Assembly (NCBI RefSeq): GCF_963678635.1
Contig: NC_087063.1
Span: 69,234,727 to 69,298,726 of the forward strand
DNA length: 64,000 bases
Reading direction: 5' to 3'
From: Symsagittifera roscoffensis
Lineage: Eukaryota; Xenacoelomorpha; Acoela; Convolutidae
Below are positions 45,021 to 57,480 of the stretch, piece after piece. A model generated the notes under the pieces. It did not search any database and was not told the origin of the DNA. It saw only the letters and a program-made list of their open reading frames with translations. The first letter of the stretch is position 1. Every line of letters starts with the position of its first letter. Made by a program: the position numbers and the translations under genes.

Positions 45021-45537
45021 CCAAATTAGGCTTTTAAGCGAAAATAAATAACATAGAAAGGAAGATAAACTAAGTCAGGTCTAGTAAATTTACAAAATAT
45101 AGGAGTACATCAACAACATTTGCAACTACGATGAAGATGTCAAACACATGAAATGTCAAAATCCGCCATATGGTCACTTAAAGTCTAGTAGTAGTCTAAT
45201 TCCGAATTAGAAGAATGTTGCTTTCGTACGTGTAGAGATCGCAAGTGTAAAAACTAGCTTTCGCTATTAAAACAGGTTTCAAAATGATTGACTAATTCTG
45301 TCATACAAGTTTCTCACAGGAAAAAAAGTCTATGATCGGATTTGACAGCGCTTGTTGATGCATCCGTAAAACGGCAGAATAATAGATTAAATTTTCTTAA
45401 AGGCAGAATAACTTTTAAAACTTTTTCATAAAAAAAGAACACGACCTCAATAAAAACTTTTGCTCCGTTACCTAATTTTTGATCAGTATCGTTTTTTTAT
45501 TTTAACAACAATCAAATACATTTCTTAACGGTTTCAG
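45021..45537. other. Gap or intron upstream of the protease-like exon
   Basis: No exon with the expected His-active-site motif (AAHC) was found. The 3' end is a pyrimidine-rich acceptor, TTAACGGTTTCAG|A. Confidence 0.4.
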
Positions 45538-46036
45538 ATTCCAAATTTCTGCAAAGCCAACATACGATGTCGCTCTTTTAAGAATGCGTGAATCATTGCC
45601 TTGGTTCTCTAGTCAACGAATTTGCAACGAGGACCCTCCATTAGGGTCGCTTCTTGCTTCTTGTGGAATGGTCTCAGTCAATACCAATGGAATTGTAATT
45701 CCATTCCGTTTGCAAAAAGCATTCTTCTACGAATCGGTGTTTGAAACCAGCGACGACTCGACTATGGATGACTTTTGCAGAGCCGATCATATCTGTGTTG
45801 AAAACGTTATTGCGGACAGTAACATTTGCACATTTGACTTGGGCGGTCAACTATATAAACTTCAATGCGGGACTTCAAGTCCTGAATGCGTGTATGGAGT
45901 AGCCAGCTATTATCTCCCCATCAGCGAAAATCTCCAAAACCCTAGCTCAAATAGCTGCAGCAATGGCAGTGTCTTCGCTAAACTTTCTACTCAAATGAAC
46001 TGGATAACCAAAACCATACGAGAAAACTGGCCTTAA
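45538..46036 (+). CDS. Trypsin-like (S1) serine protease homologue, last exon; catalytic Ser lost
   Basis: After an acceptor at 45535-45537, an open frame of 165 codons runs to a stop at 46036. It contains FQISAKPTYDVALLRM, the DIALL-type block with the catalytic Asp, and then CRADHICVENVIADSNICTF-DLGGQLYKLQCG. Where active enzymes have GDSGGP, this has F-D-L-G-G-Q, so Ser195 is replaced by Leu. The tail VYGVASYYLP, SCSNGSVFAKLS and MNWITKTIRENW fits the end of an S1 domain. It could be a pseudoprotease (non-catalytic S1 proteins are common) or a decaying pseudogene. The frame is otherwise clean, which favours the former. Upstream exons are not in evidence. Confidence 0.75.
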
Positions 46037-46625
46037 GGCCATAACTTTGTTCTAATATCTTTTCTCATGAATTGCTTCACCAACTTCTCAAGGCGGCCTT
46101 CAATTTTATATGTAAGATAAAAACTTTTTGCTATCTCATCGAAGCATCGTAGTGTAACAAATACCTTCCAAAACACAACAAGGATAGTCGGTTGCTGTGC
46201 AAGTAGGAGACAGAATGTTCGACTATATTCCTAAAAACTACACTACATAAATTTTTCATGTTTTTTTTTCAAGTTGTGTTGTTTTTGTGCGTGGTGTGAT
46301 GAAAAGATCTGACGCAAACCAATAATTTAGGCATATTCGTAAACCACAGTAATTTAGGCAAATCAGGCAACGGTTTCTATCCGAAAAATGGCTTAAAAAA
46401 CTTGAAACGTTTTACTGAGTTCAACTTAAGTTTCATGGCTTATCCTTTTATAATAAGCCTGCTCGCTTGCTTTACTCGGACGAAATTAGACTAAAACTCT
46501 TGAACAATTTTTTGTAATTTTATGTATTTCGAATCAGTACTGGAAGGGCTTAAGAGTAATCGTTCCAACCATTACCATAATTATTTGTGGAAAAGTTTTG
46601 AGTTGAAAAACAAAATAAGCCTGTC

Positions 46626-46692
46626 TTTTTTGGGTCTAATTTCAAGCTATAAAGGTGAGCAACCTTTATAGCTTGAAATTAGACCCAAAAAA
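46626..46692. repeat. Perfect inverted repeat, 31-bp arms, 5-bp loop
   Basis: The left arm TTTTTTGGGTCTAATTTCAA... (46626-46656) is the exact complement of 46662-46692. The loop is GAGCA. It is not part of any other repeat I recognised. Confidence 0.97.
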
Positions 46693-47858
46693 AGCATAAT
46701 TTTAATGATATTCTTTCATGATAATGCAAAAAACTTTTCAACATTTTTAAGGCCGTTCAAATCACCAATGAAAGTGATTTAATATGTATCACACGGACTA
46801 CTCCGATGATTGCTGTATTGTTTTATCTTTTTTGTGCGATGATTGTTGTATCTTTTTTTGCGTGGAAAACAAAAAAAAATCAAAATACAGTAGCAAATCA
46901 ACAACATTTGCAGGAAACAAGCATAGCCGGTTACAAAAGAAAAACAAAGTTTTTTTTTTCAAATTAGTGCCGTTTTCTCTGTGTGTTGTGATAATAAGAT
47001 CTGAACGAAACAAACAAATTTAAGCATATTCGACAGCCATAGTAAAACAGGACTATTGGAAAACAGTTTTTGTAGAAAAATGACTTAAAAAATTGAAAAA
47101 AAAAAAAGATATTTCAATTAATTTGAAATTTTTTTGGATATTGTGAAGTTTTTGAAAATGGCGCAGTAAAACTAGCTTTAAAAAAGTCAGAAAATTATAG
47201 GAAAAAATATTAATGATTACGTATTTTAATATGTAATTACAGTTGACACTGAGGCTACAGTTCCAGAATCGAAAAATTTTGGCTAAAACAAAAAATACTG
47301 AAAAACTTAAATTTTAGCAACAAAAAAATTCATAACTCTCAGAAATTAGTGGCCTTTAGCCAGTTCTCAATTACAATTTCTCCTACAAAGAGTCGTAATT
47401 TCAATTTTTTTTGTTGAAAAATCTCACGATTTAATGATCTTTTTTGATTTTACCATATTAGAATTGAAATGGTCTACATTGTTTCGGCTAGCTCCCTCTA
47501 CCACAGCCTGGAACAACTTAGCAACCCGGAAAAGGAACAATTTCTGCCCAAAACATCGGCTATTCCGGGACTTTCCTCAAACCCCGAACACAACGCACCC
47601 ACAGAAAAATCTCGCATTTTACTCTGCAAAGCAGCTCTAGCGGAAAAACGTCAAGTGGCGGTGTGGCAGGACATCATCATAAATTCTGTCAACAGCCATC
47701 GCAAGAAACAATTACAAAGCTAGCACTGCATAGGAGTTGGCAGAAATCCAGAAGACACTGACACATGTCAGCGCAATTGTATACTGTTAGAGAAACGGTA
47801 CACCAGATATCAGGAACCAGCTGATCAGCTCTGGTATTCTAGTCATTCTTATTACGAG

Positions 47859-50512
47859 GTGTCGCATCTCAAAGAGAAAAGGAAGAGCGGAGCTGGTGAA
47901 CGAATATCAGGCACTGCACAGGACGTCCAGCTCGAGCTGAAGTCTTTAAGGATTGTCTTCGAACACCAAGACAACTGCCAGCTGTTTTGTCGAAGCTTCG
48001 TTCAAACACAAAAAAGAAATCGCAAACGAGGGAATGCGGAGAACAGAAGACTGGTGGACAGAGGCAAGGAAAATGTTGGACGGACTGAGGAGCAGGCTTC
48101 AACGGAGAGGGTGAGTTAGACTTGTGTTATTTGTGCCACGAAGTTTATTCCTGTGGCCTGCAAAACAATGAGTACCATTGTACTCCCACCTCTAATTTTG
48201 ATTTGGACTTTAAAGAAAGACTCTTTTGGAAATTTGTGCAAGATTATGCCTCCAAATATGTTAAATTTATCAACTGCCACCAACTTGTTGAATTTATTAG
48301 AGTTTGTCTAGAAAACGAAATTATAAAGGGTTTTAGATGCGAAGTTTTGGCCTTTGTTAAAGACATACCTAGGTCTCAAGGGACAAAAAAAAACAGTTAA
48401 AAAGACCCAGCAAAAGAACGTAATGAAACTATCAGAAAGGCAAGATCGACATCTAGGGCAGCCAGGTGAGGGTTCAGTAAAAGCTCTTGATGATGTTGAA
48501 TTACTAGATTGGATACAATAAGTGTTGGCATTAGGGCCACAACATCCTATCAGGCATAAATTTACTGAGACAAACTTTCTCGCCGATATTGATATCTTTC
48601 TTTTGGATCTCAAAACTGAAAAGTCCCTGCGGAGGCCCTTTGTGAGATCGAAGAAAAGACAAAAGTCTAAGTTAAAAAGGTGAAACAAACAGCATCTGAC
48701 AAGGGCGTTTAGAAGGCCCGAAAGTAATTGAAGAGTAATGGAGTTATTAAAATCAAATCAGTTCAGCGAAAGGAAAAAAAAGTGATTCGATCGTTATATA
48801 GAAAAAGATATCACTAAGGAACTGTTGGCTATGAGTGAAAAGAAGACGAAATAAGTGAGAATCTCCACAAGGATGACGTCTACTGGGGGCAGCTCGCCAG
48901 GCTTTATTGGTTGGCGAAGGTGCATAAAGAGAATACCCAATTGAGACCGGTCCTCTCATTGCCTGGTAGCTCTTATTATAACCTGAACAAAGTTCTTGCA
49001 AAAATTTTTGAAGATTGAGCGCAAACATCGAAACCATCTCACTAGAAGCGAGAGAAATCATAGGGAGCAGTAGTCTTGAGCCCAATGAAAATGTGACATC
49101 TCTAGATGTGAAGAGTTTCTAAACAAATCTTCCCCTTCAAAGAAGCTTTGGACATAGCTCTGAGAAAGCTGTATGAACTAGATAAACCACCGTCAATTGC
49201 TAGAAAAACCCTGAAGAGAATATTGAACATGGCAGTTAGTCAAGTCGACTTCAAATGCAAAAAAATATGTTACAATCAGAAAGATGGTATGGTAAAAGGG
49301 GCATCTCTTGCCGCTATTTTAGTAAATCTTTGGCTGAAGCAATACGAAACTGCACTATCGAGGGAGATTCCTGAAATGTTCATACCCGAAAAATATCTTA
49401 AAGGAATATGTCCCCAGAGTGCAATAAAAAGGTCACGTACAGGTCAAAAGGTGTGGAATGAGAATGCTGTTTTAACTGGTATAACGTACAATGCGGTGAT
49501 ATATCAGATGATAAGTAACGAAATGTAAGTGAAACTGTCTGGTACTGTAGAAAATGCATCGCGATAATGGAGAGAACTAAGTCAAAGCAGCAAGATAAAA
49601 TTTTCTCCGTTACGTTGACGACATGGTGATAACGCCAAAGGGTGATCCAGAAGAGTTGCTGCCGGCAGCAAACTTACTAGATCCAAATTCAGAGTTCAAT
49701 AGAGACACCAAACACATCTGGAAAATTGGCATTTACAAATTAGCGTTAACAAAAACTGAAAAAAATAACTCTGGATGAAATCAGAAACCAAAAGATACCG
49801 GAAACATACTACATTTAAGAAGTTCCGCCCCCTTCAGTACAAGAGAAGTGTGATCGACCGAACTTTTCACCGGGTTTTCCGCAATACGTCCACATGAGTA
49901 AATTTTGATAAAGCGATGGAAATCAACCGTAAACAGTAGTTGGATAACCCAAATCCAGTTGGTTGTCGGGTATTGCATCGCATGCCCTTGAAAAGATCCT
50001 TCGGAAGAGCAAAAACAAAAACAAGATGGCTGAGAAAAGGTAGACCTGTGATTATAGCAGCGATTCATTACCCATCTTGATGGTTCAATATCTGGGGAAT
50101 CACAGTCAGACAATAGCAAAAAAAGTGCAGGATATCTCAAATGCGCAGATAATATTCACGACGCGGAAAATGAAGACTTGCATGTCCTTTTTAAAATCCT
50201 CTTTCTCCAGTGAACAAAAATCAAAAGTCGTGTACAGACTTAAATGTTGTGAGTGCAAATCCATCTATGTTGGGCAGACGGTCCGATGACATCTCACCAC
50301 AAGGATTGAGGAACAGAGGATACACCAGTTGGACAGCATATAAAGCAGTGTGGTAATGATAGTGGTAAATCGGAGTTTGATTGGAAGATAATCGACCAGG
50401 CCCCCATCAGGATTGAGTTATTTATATTAGAGGCGCCGCACATACGCAAAGAGAGACCGGCAATTAACACGCGCGACGAGTTTGGAAGTAGGGAGCTGGC
50501 ACTAAGGCTATA
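47859..50512 (+). pseudogene. Penelope-like reverse transcriptase, PHD-like insert and GIY-YIG nuclease
   Basis: Motifs appear in family order across several frames: VLALGPQHPIRHKFTETNFL near 48521; ARLYWLAKVHKENTQLRPVL at about 48895; VTSLDVKSF then TNLPLQ near 49095; RILNMAVSQVDFKCKKICYN, KDGMVKGASLAAILVNLWLK (49288-49345); a Cys-rich insert (49409-49558); NFLRYVDDMVITPKGDPEEL, with the catalytic YVDD at 49611-49622; and the GIY-YIG domain KVVYRLKCCECKSIYVGQTV (50225-50288), followed in another frame by CGNDSGKSEFDWKIIDQAPI and ERPAINTRDEFGSRELALRL, with its stop at 50510-50512. This is a full Penelope-type polyprotein layout. Many frameshifts and stops mean this copy is inactive. Confidence 0.88.
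49409..49558 (+). other. PHD-finger-like zinc cluster between RT motifs
   Basis: One frame reads CNKKVTYRSKGVE, a TGA, ECCFNWYNVQCGDIS and then VSETVWYCRKC. The Cys pairs, the W two residues before the final CxxC and the W-Y-x-x-x-C core fit a PHD finger. The usual His after W-Y is Asn here. It lies between the palm motif KDGMVKGASLA and the catalytic YVDD. Confidence 0.6.
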
Positions 50513-53500
50513 GTTCCAGAATCGAAAAAAAAACTTAATCTAAAACGAAAAATACTAAAATAATTTACATTTTAACATGAAATTAGCAACAAAACGAAAT
50601 TGTGAAAACAAAAAGGTTGAAAAATCTCAGAAATTTGTGGCTAAATTAATAAAAAAAGTTGCAAAGTAATTGTTACATAATTTTAGCAATAATTGTGAAT
50701 TGTGGTTGGTAGTTGGTTTAAAAAAATTTTAAGCTGGTTTTGCGTAGAAAACAAATAGAAAGAATAATAAACTAAAACATCAGAATACCCAGTTCCTTCC
50801 GTTTTTCAAATGGTCGGAAGTCAAAAAAATTTTCTCTTTTTCATTAAGATTTATTGTAATATATCTATCAGCCAAGTGCAAGGATAATTTGTGATACCCG
50901 ACTTTGCTTCAATATGCTAGATCTCTCAACTCAGTCCGATGACTATTTGTGATACCTGATTTTTGTGGGACTCACGTCATTAATTCAGAACCAAAAAAAA
51001 TTTTAACTATTCAAAACATCGCAATTATTACCAAAATTATGTAACCACTATTATGAAATCAATTTTCAAAATCAACCACAAACATCTGAGAGTCTTCAAC
51101 TTTTTTCTTATTACAATTTCTATTAGTTGCCATTTTCATGCGAACATGAAAGTTATTTCAATATTTTAAGTTCTGGCCGAAATTTTTCGATTTTAGAAGT
51201 ATAGCTTTGGTGTCAGCTCTCTATTCTCAACTCGTCGCGCGTGTTCATTGCCGGCCTCTCTTTCCTAATATGCACCGCCTCTTATGTCGGTACCTTAACG
51301 CTACTGGCGGCCTGATCGATTATCTTCCAATTACACTCCAATTGACCACTAACTACCACACTGTCTTAAATGCTGTCCAACTGGAGTATCCTCTTTTCGG
51401 TTTTGCCCTTGTTAGGTTCAATAACTTAGAACCTCGATTAGCCATCGGGCAATTTTTGTTTTACCTTTTCAAATTTGTGCTAATCTGAATACAAAGCTCA
51501 TGTACCGTTGGAATAGTATTTTTGAAGATTGCTGTAGTTCTTATTTGAATTTTTTGTTCAAAAAAAATATGATTATAGCAGCGATTCACCACCCATCTTG
51601 ATGATTCAATATCTGGGGAATCACAGTCAGACAATAGCAAAAAAGTGCAGGATATCACAAATGCGCAGATAATATTCACGACGCGGAAAATGAAGACTTG
51701 CATGTCCTTTTTAAAATCCTCTTTCTCCAGTGAACAAAAATCAAAAGTGGTGTACAGACTTAAATGTTGTGAGTGCAAATCCATCTATGTTGGGCAGACG
51801 GTCCGATGACATCTCACCACAAGGATTGAGGAACAGAGGATACACCAGTTGGACAGCATATAAAGCAGTGTGGTAGTGATAGTGGTAAATCGGAGTTTGA
51901 TTGGAAGATAATCGACCAGGCCCCCACCAGGATTGAGTTATTTATATTAGAGGCGCCGCACATACGCAAAGAGAGACCGGCAATTAACACGCGCGACGAG
52001 TTTGGAAGTAGGGAGCTGGCACTAAGGCTATAGTTCCAGAATTGAAAAAAAAACTTAATCTAAAACGAAAAATACTAAAATAATTTACATGTTAACATGA
52101 AATTAGCAACAAAACGAAATTGTGAAAACAAAAAGGTTGAAAAATCTCAGAAATTTGTGGCTAAATTAATAAAAAAAAGTTGCAGAGTAATTGTTACATA
52201 ATTTTAGCAATAATTGTGAATTGTGGTTGGTAGTTGGTTTAAAAAAATTTTAAGCTGGTTTTGCGTAGAAAACAAATAGAAAGAATAATAAACTAAAACA
52301 TCAGAATACCCAGTTCCTTCCGTTTTTCAAATGGTCGGAAGTCAAAAAAATTTTCTCTTTTTCATTAAGATTTATTGTAATATATCTATCAGCCAAGTGC
52401 AAGGATAATTTGTGATACCCGACTTTGCTTCAATATGCTAGATCTCTCAACTCAGTCCGATGACTATTTGTGATACCTGATTTTTGTGGGACTCACGTCA
52501 TTAATTCAGAACCAAAAAAAATTTTAACTATTCAAAACATCGCAATTATTACCAAAATTATGTAACCACTATTATGATATCAATTTTCAAAATCAACCAA
52601 AAACATCTGAGAGTCTTCAACTTTTTTCTTATTACAATTTCTATTAGTTGCTATTTTCATGCGAACATGAAAGTTATTTCAATAATTTAAGTTCTGGCCG
52701 AAATTTTTCGATTTTAGAAGTATAGCTTTGGTGTCAGCTCTCTATTCTCAACTCGTCGCGCGTGTTCATTGCCGGCCTCTCTTTCCTAATATGCACCGCC
52801 TCTAATGTCGGTACCTTAACGCTACTGGCGGCCTGATCGATTATCTTCCAATTACACTCCAATTGACCACTAACTACCACACTGTCTTAAATGCTGTCCA
52901 ACTGGAGTATCCTCTTTTCGGTTTTGCCCTTGTTAGGTTCAATAACTTAGAACCTCGATTAGCCATCGGGCAATTTTTGTTTTACCTTTTCAAACTTGTG
53001 CTAATCTGAATACAAAGCTCATGTACCGTTGGAATTGTATTTTTGAAGATTGCTGTAGTTCTTATTTGAATTTTTTGTTCAAAAAAAATATGATTACAGC
53101 AGCGATTCACCACCCATCTTGATGATTCAATATCTGGGGAATCACAGTCAGACAATAGCAAAAAAGTGCAGGATATCACAAATGCGCAGATAATATTCAC
53201 GACGCGGAAAATGAAGACTTGCATGTCCTTTTTAAAATCCTCTTTCTCCAGTGAACAAAAATCAAAAGTGGTGTACAGACTTAAATGTTGTGAGTGCAAA
53301 TCCATCTATGTTGGGCAGACGGTCCGATGACATCTCACCACAAGGATTGAGGAACAGAGGATACACCAGTTGAACAGCATATAAAGCAGTGTGGTAGTGA
53401 TAGTGGTAAATCGGAGTTTGATTGGAAGATAATCGACCAGGCCCCCATCAGGATTGAGTTATTTATATTAGAGGCGCCGCACATACGCAAAGAGAGACCG

Positions 53501-54605
53501 GCAATTAACACGCGCGACGAGTTTGGAAGTAGGGAGCTGGCACTAAGGCTATAGTTCCAGAATCGAAAAAAAAACTTAATCTAAAACGAAAAATACTAAA
53601 ATAATTTACATGTTAACATGAAATTAGCAACAAAACGAAATTGTGAAAACAAAAAGGTTGAAAAATCTCAGAAATTTGTGGCTAAATTAATTTAAAAAAG
53701 TTGCAATGTAATTGTTACATAATTTTAACAATAATTGTGAATTGTGTTTGGTTAAAAAAAATTTTAAGCTGGTTTTGCGTAGAAACAAATAGAAAGAATA
53801 ATAAACTAAAACATCAGAATACCCAGTTCCTTCCGTTTTTCAAATGATCGGAAGTCAAAAAAGTTCTCTTTTTCATTCAGATTTATTGTAAGATATCTAT
53901 CAGCCAAGTGCAAGGATAATTTGTGATACCCGACTTTGCTTCAATATGATAGATCTCTCAACTCAGTCCAATTACTATTTGTGATACCTGATTTTTGTGG
54001 GATTCACGTAATTAATTCAGAACCAAAAAAAAATCTTAACTATTCAAAACATCGCAATTATTACCAAAATTATGTAACCATTATTATGAAATCAATTTTC
54101 AAAATCAACCACAAATATCTGAGAGTCTTCAACTTTTTTCTTATTACAATTTCTATTAGTTGCTATTTTCATGCGAACATGAAAATTATTTCAATATTTT
54201 AAGTTCTGGCCGAAATTTTTCGATTTTAGAAGTATAGCTTTGGTGTCAGCTCTCTATTCTCAACTCGTCGCGCGTGTTCATTGCCGGCCTCTCTTTCCTA
54301 ATATGCACCGCCTCTAATGTCGGTACCTTAACGCTACTGGCGGCCAGATCGATTATCTTCCAATTACACTCCAATTGACCACTAACTACCACACTGTCTT
54401 AAATGCTGTCCAACTGGAGTATCCTCTTTTCCGTTTTGCCCTTGTTAGGTTCAATAACTTAGAACCTCGATTAGCCATCGGGCAATTTTTGTTTTACCTT
54501 TTTAAATTTGTGCTAATCTGAATACAAAGCTCATGTACCGTTGGAATTGTATTTTTGAAGAATGCTGTAGTTCTAATTTGAATTTTTTGTTCAAAAATAA
54601 TATGC
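50050..54605 (+). repeat. Three tandem units of about 1.52 kb, each with inverted GIY-YIG arms
   Basis: GATTATAGCAGCGATTC (or GATTACAGCAGCGATTC) starts a unit at about 50053, 51571 and 53091. Each unit has a forward GIY-YIG tail (for example 51571-52030), AT-rich linkers, and then a diverged reverse-complement copy of the same region (for example 51180-51480, 52697-52995 and 54215-54510). In the inverted copy the plus strand reads CTCAACTCGTCGCGCGTGTT where the forward copy has AACACGCGCGACGAGTTTGG. Units are nearly identical to one another; the two arms inside a unit are much more diverged. Confidence 0.92.
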
Positions 54606-56815
54606 ATCTATTTTTGCAGCATCAAAATTCGTGCTTGCATCGAGAAAATTGTACAGCTATCAAAAAACAACCTATATTGAAATACTGGTATTTTACTTGA
54701 TTGTGTAGATTTTAATATAATAGATTTCGTCAGGAAATGATTCATTTTCGATAACATAACTCAAGGCCTCCAACTTGTTGAATATGATGAATATAAGGAG
54801 CTTATTAAAGTCTACAATGTTTTGACGAAGAAATTCAAAGACAGCAATTGAAGAAATCGCTTATGTTAGTTCCCTATCAAAACTTTTTAAAGGTTCAAAA
54901 AATCGTTTGTCGTATGTGTGGATCTCACAAAAAAAAACAATGCTGAAACTTTCTCCTTATAAAAAATGTGAAAACCTAGTTGATAAACATTTGATTGGTT
55001 TATCGCAGAAACCCAGTTTTGAGAAAAACGTTAATTAGAAAAGCATGTTAGGAAACAAAAGAAATTTACAAAATTGTTCGCTAAAGCAGTTAATATATGA
55101 AATTTTATCTCTTTAAGAGCTTCAATTCTGGAACTGAAATGACCAGATTTTTGATTGAAATTCCTATCAGTTTTGAAATCGAGTAAAGCCTCATAGGAAG
55201 GTTACGATATTTGAATGAACAAAATCAATGGCCCCAAAATTGAAATTGGAAGGAGTTTTCGTCACTTCAAAATTTTCTCCGAGAAGCAAACTTCGAAAGC
55301 CTTTTGCTGAAAACGGACAAGTTCACTGGACGCAAAGTTTGAAATTGGAAAGAATTTTTATCATCGCAAAATTTATTCTCAGTAGCAAACTTCGAAAGCT
55401 GAATAGTCAGTAGCAGATTTATGACCAGTATCCAGCTTTTCATTGAACACTTTCCACTTGAAAAAATGAGATTAGATAAAAATAGGGCAAAAAAGAATAA
55501 ACAAACATTATGCAAAAAGTTAAGATGCCGTTCTAGCGTTTCTCGCGAAGCTGAAATTGATCTTTGTGGTTTTCACAATTATTTATTTATGCTCATTAAA
55601 ATGAAACCAGTTGAAGGGTTCATCATTTCTAAGGTGTTGCAATTTTTATACAATCAACAGATGAAAAATTACACTCGTTACTAGGCTGTGCTAATAAAGA
55701 ACAAAAACTGAAAAAAAAACAATTATAAAAATCAATTAGGGGAAAAAATGAATTATATTTTTATTAGCTTCGCAAATAATACAAATCTATTTAAAATTAA
55801 AAGAATATCAATTTTTTTTTATATTGACAATGTTTTTTTAACTATGAATTTTATAGGACAACTATACAAGTGTCTAAGCTTCTTATTGAAGCATGTAAAA
55901 ATTTTAGAAAAACAGAAGTTTAATGGCCCAAAATATAGATTTGACTTGTGATGCGTCCCTAATAGAGTTAACGAAATAAAGAGCCGAAAGTCTATTTGCC
56001 GTATATATAGACCTAAAAAAACATCATCTCTGTGAAATATTTTTGGAGAAATTTTGAAAACCTATTGAAGGACTATCTGGTCGGTTTATCGCAAAAAGCA
56101 GTTTTTTGAAGAAGAAAAAACGATTGAGGAAGACACATTCAGAAACAAAGGAAAACAAAAAAAATTGCTGGTTTGGACGGTTAACACGATAAAAATTCAG
56201 ATCAAAGACCAGGTTTTCGGACTGAAAATTTAGACAGTACTGAACATGTGTAGTCCTCAAATGAGAGGAAACGGTTTTTAGACGAAGACATCCAATCGCT
56301 AGGAAGTTTTGATTACAATCAAAGTTAGTGTAAAAAATTACGATTCGTTTCTGCACTGCACTAAGGAGCTAAGATGCGATAAATCCATGAGAAAAGAAGC
56401 CAGTTTTGAATGACAGTATATTGATCCAGCAAAGCCGGTTGCAGATGAGAGGACAATTTTGATCTTTGACACGGATCAGAGGCGGAATTTCGTCTCGCAG
56501 ATTGATAGAAAAAACTAAAGCAACAAGTAGTGACACTTTTTTATTATTATTTTTATTACAGGTAATCAGAAGATCAAAAGTACCATAGTAATCGAGGTTA
56601 CAGTCAGGAGTCCCTTCATCGTATATTCCAGTCAAAATCCTTGAACTTTTCTATATATGGAAGTGATAATGATAAAAGAAGATGACAACTGTTGTTGTCC
56701 TTACAATTAAAATTGATACGGGTTACGTTTCTTCAATAAGAACACGCAACTCGACACGAGAAAATATTATATACAAGTGTTAAGAAGAAAAAAATTCGTC
56801 GAAAGTTATTTTGTC
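54606..56815. other. AT-rich stretch, no supported gene
   Basis: A diverged tandem pair of about 100 bp occurs at 55240-55400 (TTGAAATTGGAA ... GCAAACTTCGAAAGC, twice). Open frames at 55421-55684, 55748-55951 and 56024-56356 show no family signature. Confidence 0.4.
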
Positions 56816-56819
56816 ATTT

Positions 56820-57480
56820 ATTGTTCCGAGTACGCTAGCTGCCTTCGCAATCTGTATTGCCAGGAAGAATCACTGTTCTAAAAAGCTGCCTGCTCTGGGT
56901 TCCTCAGTGCAAATGCTTAAGTTCTTACAAAGCTTGCTCAAAAAAAGTTCTGTGCTGGGGCCGGCCGCGCCCTGAATCTCAAAAGCTAGCGGTTGAAAAA
57001 AAGATACCCGTCATCCACTAAGTCTTTATACTTGTCATTTTTTTGCTCTTCCGCTTCAGCGGCAGCCGTACCAGTGTTTCAATCAGACCCGGCTCTAATC
57101 CTACCAGGAGTTAAGGGGTCTATAACCGTAACCGTTACATCCCACAAGAGTTGCTTAACAACAGCCGATGTAACGAGCGTCAAACCGGCTGGTCGCTTCT
57201 GGTCGGTCCTGTAGATGTGTCGTGGTCCTAAAACAGACGGAATGTGAGAAGAAAACAATCTCTACTTAATAAAGGCATTCAAGTTTGAAAGCCTGGAGAA
57301 TCTCCCTGCACTTTCGAGGCAAGAAAAACCAAGCCAACCATCTTCGGTTACGCCTTTTCTGCACATGCATTTATGCCGTTCGCATATTTTTGAGCGTAAC
57401 CGAAGTCCCATCTCAATTCTGACTTGTTGGTTTGACAAAATTAACCTTAAATTTTTGCAGGGGATGACGTTCAACCATTG
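56820..57480 (-). pseudogene. C-terminal fragment of the same non-LTR-type family (nuclease-like end)
   Basis: Minus-strand reading gives MGLRLRSKICERHKCMCRKG then DGWLGFSCLESAGRFSRLSN, the Cys/His block of the family. Next are KRPAGLTLVTSAV, LLWDVTVTVIDPL and GTAAAEAEEQKNDKYKDLVD. The family usually has PDG before the strand ending WDVT-x-x-D; here it is PAG. This resembles a restriction-enzyme-like endonuclease core that has lost an acidic residue. Frameshifts and stops are present. It is a separate, further downstream part of the protein than the fragment at 43430-44960. Confidence 0.65.

Larger units (their letters stand above)
47235..54605 (+). mobile_element. Penelope-like retroelement with amplified 3' part
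   Basis: A degenerate coding body (about 47860-50512) is bordered by related sequence at 47235-47460 and 50505-50760 (AGTTCCAGAATCGAAAAA and following, with TTAGCAACAAAA). This matches the pseudo-LTR arrangement of Penelope elements. From about 50050 the GIY-YIG end plus a diverged inverted copy is repeated three times, period about 1520 bp, to 54605. Confidence 0.8.
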
